Positions 15,731 through 18,510 of a DNA stretch of 18,510 nt are shown in pieces. The notes below the pieces were generated by a model that was not told the DNA's origin, ran no database searches, and saw only the letters and a program-made list of their open reading frames with translations. The translations under genes were made by a program, and so were the position numbers. Location: contig CALWFX010000051.1 of the NCBI GenBank assembly GCA_944377765.1, positions 1 through 18,510 on the forward strand, in the 5' to 3' direction. The stretch's first letter is position 1, and each line of letters opens with the position of its first letter. The DNA is from an uncultured Clostridia bacterium. GTDB lineage: Bacteria > Bacillota > Clostridia > Christensenellales > UBA1242.

Positions 15731-15759
15731 TTGCTAAAAAAAGATAAATGTGTTAAACT
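15731..15759 (+). promoter_or_regulatory. Extended -10 promoter of the lipoprotein gene
   Basis: -35 TTGCTA (15731-15736), a 17-base spacer and -10 TAAACT (15754-15759) preceded by TGT. The -35 hexamer and spacing are the same as in the promoter at 14868-14896. AGGAG at 15771-15775 lies 6 bases before the ATG at 15782. Confidence 0.55.
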
Positions 15760-15781
15760 TTAAATATATAAGGAGAGAAAA

Positions 15782-16918
15782 ATGAAAAGCAAAAGTATTA
15801 AGATAACTGTTTTGGCAGTTGTGGTTATGTTGTTAATTTTGCCTTTTTCTTTTTTGCTTGCGGGTTGTGGAGAAGAAAAGCCATCCACATATTCAGTTGA
15901 TTTTTCTAAAATTGAAGAAGCAGTTGGAAGTGATTATTACATTAAACTTACTGAAAAAAACACAAGTTACTCGGAAGATGGGGAAGTGGTTGATGATTAT
16001 GAATACACAAGAGAACTTACTCATTCAGATTTAAATGGTGATTTTTATAAAGTTGCAAAAAAACTTAATGGAGAGACAGAAAGATTTAGTTTGTTATATC
16101 CAGATGGAAGCCCTTTTGTGCTTCTTGCATCAAGTAACCTTGAAGTGGAAAATGAACCAACCTTTGAAAAATTTGAAAAAAATATTGGAGTAAAACCATC
16201 GCTTGAAGCAATTTTCCTTAATGGTGGTTGGACAATTGATAGTGATAACAATGAAATTATTGAGCCTGATTTTGAAAATTTTGGCATTTTTGATTTTGTT
16301 TATGAATCGGTGGAAGATATCACTTATCTTGGAAGAGAGTGTGAGAAATATAATATAGTTGAAATGACAGGTGCAGATGTTGTTGGATATTTTGTTATAG
16401 ACAAATTAACACAAATGCCACTTGCTTTGAATGGAACAGCCTATGAAAAAGGTGTGAAATACCAAACTATTATCATTGAAACAACTGATTTTGAAATTGG
16501 CGAAGTAAATATGCCAGCATCACAAATAAAGATACCATTTTTCCAAGATATTCAAAATGTGGAAGACTTTGGACTTACTTATGTTCCACAATTATCAGAA
16601 GAAATGAACTTGGTTGAAGGGCATTATGAGAGTGATCAAAATACTTTAAAATTTGTATATAGTTTTGGAAATGATATATATGCACAAAGTGATTTGATGG
16701 AAAATTTCATTGATGCGGGTTTAGTCTATTATTCTTTGGAAAATAAAGACAACGAAGGGGTAATTCTAAATGAAATTCACGATATTTCTGAACTTGCCAC
16801 TTTAATGCAAAGCGGAGATGGAGAACTTTATGGATATGTGGAAGAAAATGCAAATTCATACATTAAATTTGAGTATAGTGAAGGATTTATGAAACTCAAT
16901 TTTATTAAAAATATTTAA
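15782..16918 (+). CDS. Lipoprotein of unknown function
   Basis: A 378-residue exported lipoprotein. Basic residues and a long hydrophobic segment lead to a lipobox LLAGC with C29 as the lipid-modified residue, so the mature protein should be tethered to the outer face of the membrane. The mature part is acidic, rich in Glu, Asp, Tyr and Phe, with alternating polar and hydrophobic residues that suggest beta sheets. A central part (about 180-235: VEDITYLGRECEKYNI..., GYFVIDKLTQMPLAL, YQTIIIETTDFEIG) resembles the beta-strand pattern of lipoproteins related to LolA/LppX-type or outer-membrane carrier folds, but this is only a visual impression and no family is claimed. It has its own promoter and is followed by a terminator. 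Confidence 0.85.
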   Translation: MKSKSIKITVLAVVVMLLILPFSFLLAGCGEEKPSTYSVDFSKIEEAVGSDYYIKLTEKNTSYSEDGEVVDDYEYTRELTHSDLNGDFYKVAKKLNGETERFSLLYPDGSPFVLLASSNLEVENEPTFEKFEKNIGVKPSLEAIFLNGGWTIDSDNNEIIEPDFENFGIFDFVYESVEDITYLGRECEKYNIVEMTGADVVGYFVIDKLTQMPLALNGTAYEKGVKYQTIIIETTDFEIGEVNMPASQIKIPFFQDIQNVEDFGLTYVPQLSEEMNLVEGHYESDQNTLKFVYSFGNDIYAQSDLMENFIDAGLVYYSLENKDNEGVILNEIHDISELATLMQSGDGELYGYVEENANSYIKFEYSEGFMKLNFIKNI

Positions 16919-16943
16919 AAAATAATGCATTGCATTATTTTTT
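16917..16943. terminator. Bidirectional terminator between lipoprotein and methyltransferase genes
   Basis: AATAATGC (16921-16928) pairs with GCATTATT (16932-16939), loop ATT, extended by four A-T pairs on each side, with T-runs on both strands. It spans the stop codons of the two convergent genes. Confidence 0.8.
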
Positions 16944-17877
16944 ATTTTGGCAAGCAAATTAACACTATTTCAGTGGCATACAAATTTCCGCCATAATATC
17001 TTAAATAAAACTTATAATTTTTGTTATATGAGTATATTAATTTTGGTAAGTGCCAAATATCTGTGTTGTTGTGATAAACAGAAATTAAAAGTTTTGGTGT
17101 TTCTTTTTGAATATGTTTTTTAAGTCCTTTAAGTGCATTATATTCATCTCCTTCAATATCCATTTTAACAAGAGATATTTTGCATTGTAAATCATTGTCA
17201 AGTGAAACTGCTTTTATCATTTTATTGCCATAGAAGCTAGTTTTATTTGCAGAACTTGATGCGGTGTTTTCATTTATATATAACACTTTATTTGAGTTTG
17301 ACACAGCAAAATTTTTATAGATGATATTTTTATATCTTTTAAGATAATTTTTACTGAAATTTAACATATTAGGAGTAATTTCATAGCAATAAATTTTTTT
17401 ATACGCTTTCTCGCCATAGGTGCTTATGAAATCAAGTGTTGTTTCGCCATAATAAGACCCAATATCCAGAAAAATCTCATTTTCCATTTCTGGCATAAGG
17501 TCTAAGTCAAAATATTGTTTATATATTTTTTCTTTAATTTTATCAAGATTGTTAAAATCAAAATTATATAAATTGTTTAAAACAGCATAGAGAATAAATT
17601 TAGATTTTTCATCTTGTAATTTATTATATAACCAAATATAATTTTTATAATTTTTTTTAAATGCTTTTGCTTTAAGTTTAAAACTTTCATATTCAATGTT
17701 TTTACTGTCAAGTTTTCCCCAAAAAGGATATTCTTTTAAAAATTTTTCATAGGAAACTTTAATTTTATCTGGTAAGAATTGAAAGCGAAAAAACATATTT
17801 TCAAAAATTTCTTTTTCTGTTTTATTTTTAAATTCACAAATAATGTTAAAAAATAATTTATCTATAAAATTTTTCAT
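16942..17877 (-). CDS. FkbM family S-adenosylmethionine-dependent methyltransferase
   Basis: FkbM-type enzymes put methyl groups on sugars or other small molecules, often for surface glycans. The Rossmann-fold C-terminal half has the family motifs: SAM-binding FLDIGSYYGETTLDF (D138), IYCYEITPNM for the acidic ribose-binding end, LVKMDIEGDEYNALKGLKKHI, LLISVYHNNTDIWHLPKLI, and the closing FYLRYYGGNLYATEIVL. The N-terminal 130 residues are a Lys/Asn/Phe-rich helical extension not needed for the fold. I place the start at the ATG at 17877 (311 residues) because AGGAG (17888-17884, minus strand) is 6 bases ahead of it; the TTG one codon earlier is only 3 bases away. Its codons are more AT-rich than those of neighbours such as sigA, which may mean acquisition. 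No glycosyltransferase genes are nearby to name the substrate. Confidence 0.88.
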   Translation of the reverse strand: MKNFIDKLFFNIICEFKNKTEKEIFENMFFRFQFLPDKIKVSYEKFLKEYPFWGKLDSKNIEYESFKLKAKAFKKNYKNYIWLYNKLQDEKSKFILYAVLNNLYNFDFNNLDKIKEKIYKQYFDLDLMPEMENEIFLDIGSYYGETTLDFISTYGEKAYKKIYCYEITPNMLNFSKNYLKRYKNIIYKNFAVSNSNKVLYINENTASSSANKTSFYGNKMIKAVSLDNDLQCKISLVKMDIEGDEYNALKGLKKHIQKETPKLLISVYHNNTDIWHLPKLIYSYNKNYKFYLRYYGGNLYATEIVLICLPK

Positions 17878-17939
17878 CAAAATCTCCTAAGTGTTTATAT
17901 GAAATAAGTGATGTTTAAAGTGAATTTTTTGTTTTTTAT

Positions 17940-17969
17940 TTGGTAAAAAGATGTATTTTAGTATAAAAT
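17940..17969 (+). promoter_or_regulatory. Possible promoter of the diaminopentanoate dehydrogenase gene
   Basis: -35-like TTGGTA (17940-17945) and a -10 region TATAAAAT (17962-17969), with spacing of 16 or 18 bases depending on which hexamer is used. AGGAGG at 17976-17981 is a strong ribosome binding site 7 bases before the ATG. Confidence 0.45.
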
Positions 17970-17988
17970 AATTTTAGGAGGAATATTT

Positions 17989-18510
17989 ATGAGTAAAATT
18001 AATGTTGTGCAATATGGTTGTGGAAAAATGAGTAAATACACAATGCGTTATTGCCTTGAAAAAAATGCAAAAATTGTTGGAGCATTTGATTGCGATGAGC
18101 AGAAGATTGGCAAGGATATTGGAGAAATTATTGGGGATGGTAAAACTTATAAAGTAAAAATCCAAGATGCCAAAAATTTGGAAAAATACTTATTGTCACA
18201 TTCTGTTGATATTGTTATTGTTACAACAATGTCATATATTAAGGATATGTATGAACCACTTCTTATTTGTGCAAAGTGTGGGGTTAATGCAATTACAACT
18301 TCAGAAGAGTCATTTTTCCCACAAAACAGCAGTCCAAAAATTTATAAGATGATTGATGATTTGGCTGTTGAAAACAACTGCACCATTTGTGGCAGTGGTT
18401 ATCAAGATGTTTTCTGGGGAAATCTTATCAGTGTGCTTGCAGGGGCAACTCAAAAAATAACAAAAATCAAAGGTTCAAGTTCATATAATGTTGAAGACTA
18501 TGGTATTGCA
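17989..18510 (+). CDS. ord: 2,4-diaminopentanoate dehydrogenase, 3' partial
   Basis: The first 174 codons of a gene that runs off the right edge. In the oxidative branch of ornithine fermentation, ornithine is racemised, converted by the B12-dependent ornithine 4,5-aminomutase to 2,4-diaminopentanoate, and this enzyme oxidises it with NAD(P)+ to 2-amino-4-oxopentanoate, which OrtAB thiolase then cleaves. The N terminus is a dihydrodipicolinate-reductase-like Rossmann fold (INVVQYGCGKMSKYTMRY, then IVGAFDCD), followed by VDIVIVTTMS, CGVNAITTSEESFFP and the highly characteristic CGSGYQDVFWGNLISVLAGAT and GSSSYNVEDYGIA. These last motifs match my recollection of clostridial Ord closely. The start ATG has AGGAGG 7 bases upstream. 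Only this one gene of the pathway is visible, so the pathway itself is an expectation about the sequence to the right. Confidence 0.85.
   Translation, partial: MSKINVVQYGCGKMSKYTMRYCLEKNAKIVGAFDCDEQKIGKDIGEIIGDGKTYKVKIQDAKNLEKYLLSHSVDIVIVTTMSYIKDMYEPLLICAKCGVNAITTSEESFFPQNSSPKIYKMIDDLAVENNCTICGSGYQDVFWGNLISVLAGATQKITKIKGSSSYNVEDYGIA

Noticed and set aside
17974..18352. Short frames on both strands opposite or overlapping the diaminopentanoate dehydrogenase gene
   Set aside because: They conflict with the clear reading frame from 17989, which has a strong RBS and family motifs to the window edge.
1..18510. CRISPR arrays, tRNA genes, insertion sequences
   Set aside because: No regularly spaced direct repeats at DNA level, no tRNA cloverleaf with T-loop sequence, and no transposase frame were found; the 10689-10766 cloverleaf lacks tRNA-conserved bases.

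Overview
This 18.5 kb window comes from a low-GC, probably uncultured Gram-positive bacterium, most likely an anaerobic gut member of the Clostridia. The lineage is inferred from strongly AT-rich DNA, AGGAG-type ribosome binding sites, a dnaG-sigA pair followed by a C4 zinc-ribbon protein gene, a Spo0A effector domain, a DUF3343/cysteine desulfurase pair and a 2,4-diaminopentanoate dehydrogenase gene. No tRNA, rRNA, CRISPR array, insertion sequence or prophage block is visible. No stretch longer than about 250 bases lacks a gene.

Region 1 (1-6110) is the 3' part of a giant surface protein gene that is open to the left edge. It shows more than 2000 residues of beta-rich repeats of three interleaved types, then a C-terminal membrane anchor, and closes with an intrinsic terminator. 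Region 2 (6148-7783) is a monocistronic gene of unknown function with its own promoter and terminator.

Region 3 (7817-12206) is the housekeeping block: DNA primase (TTG start), the primary sigma factor (overlapping dnaG by 20 bases), a coiled-coil zinc-ribbon protein and a phage-type beta-solenoid protein. Between the sigma factor and zinc-ribbon genes lies a 78-base element that can fold into a nearly gap-free four-way junction of perfect helices. I consider it the most unusual nucleic-acid feature here.

Region 4 (12205-14310) has a cysteine desulfurase-family gene (EF2568 type) reading left. Divergent from it are a DUF3343 gene (sulfur/selenium carrier-like) and a small membrane-anchored lytic transglycosylase. 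Region 5 (14308-14896) is a free-standing Spo0A-type DNA-binding domain gene without a receiver domain. Upstream of it are a good promoter and a leader of about 120 nt ending in a terminator-like hairpin with a competing alternative stem.

Region 6 (14935-18510) holds a secreted SIMPL-domain protein, a divergent lipoprotein of unknown function, an FkbM-family methyltransferase on the minus strand, and the first 174 codons of a 2,4-diaminopentanoate dehydrogenase gene (ornithine fermentation) that runs off the right edge. Convergent genes are separated by compact, apparently bidirectional terminators.
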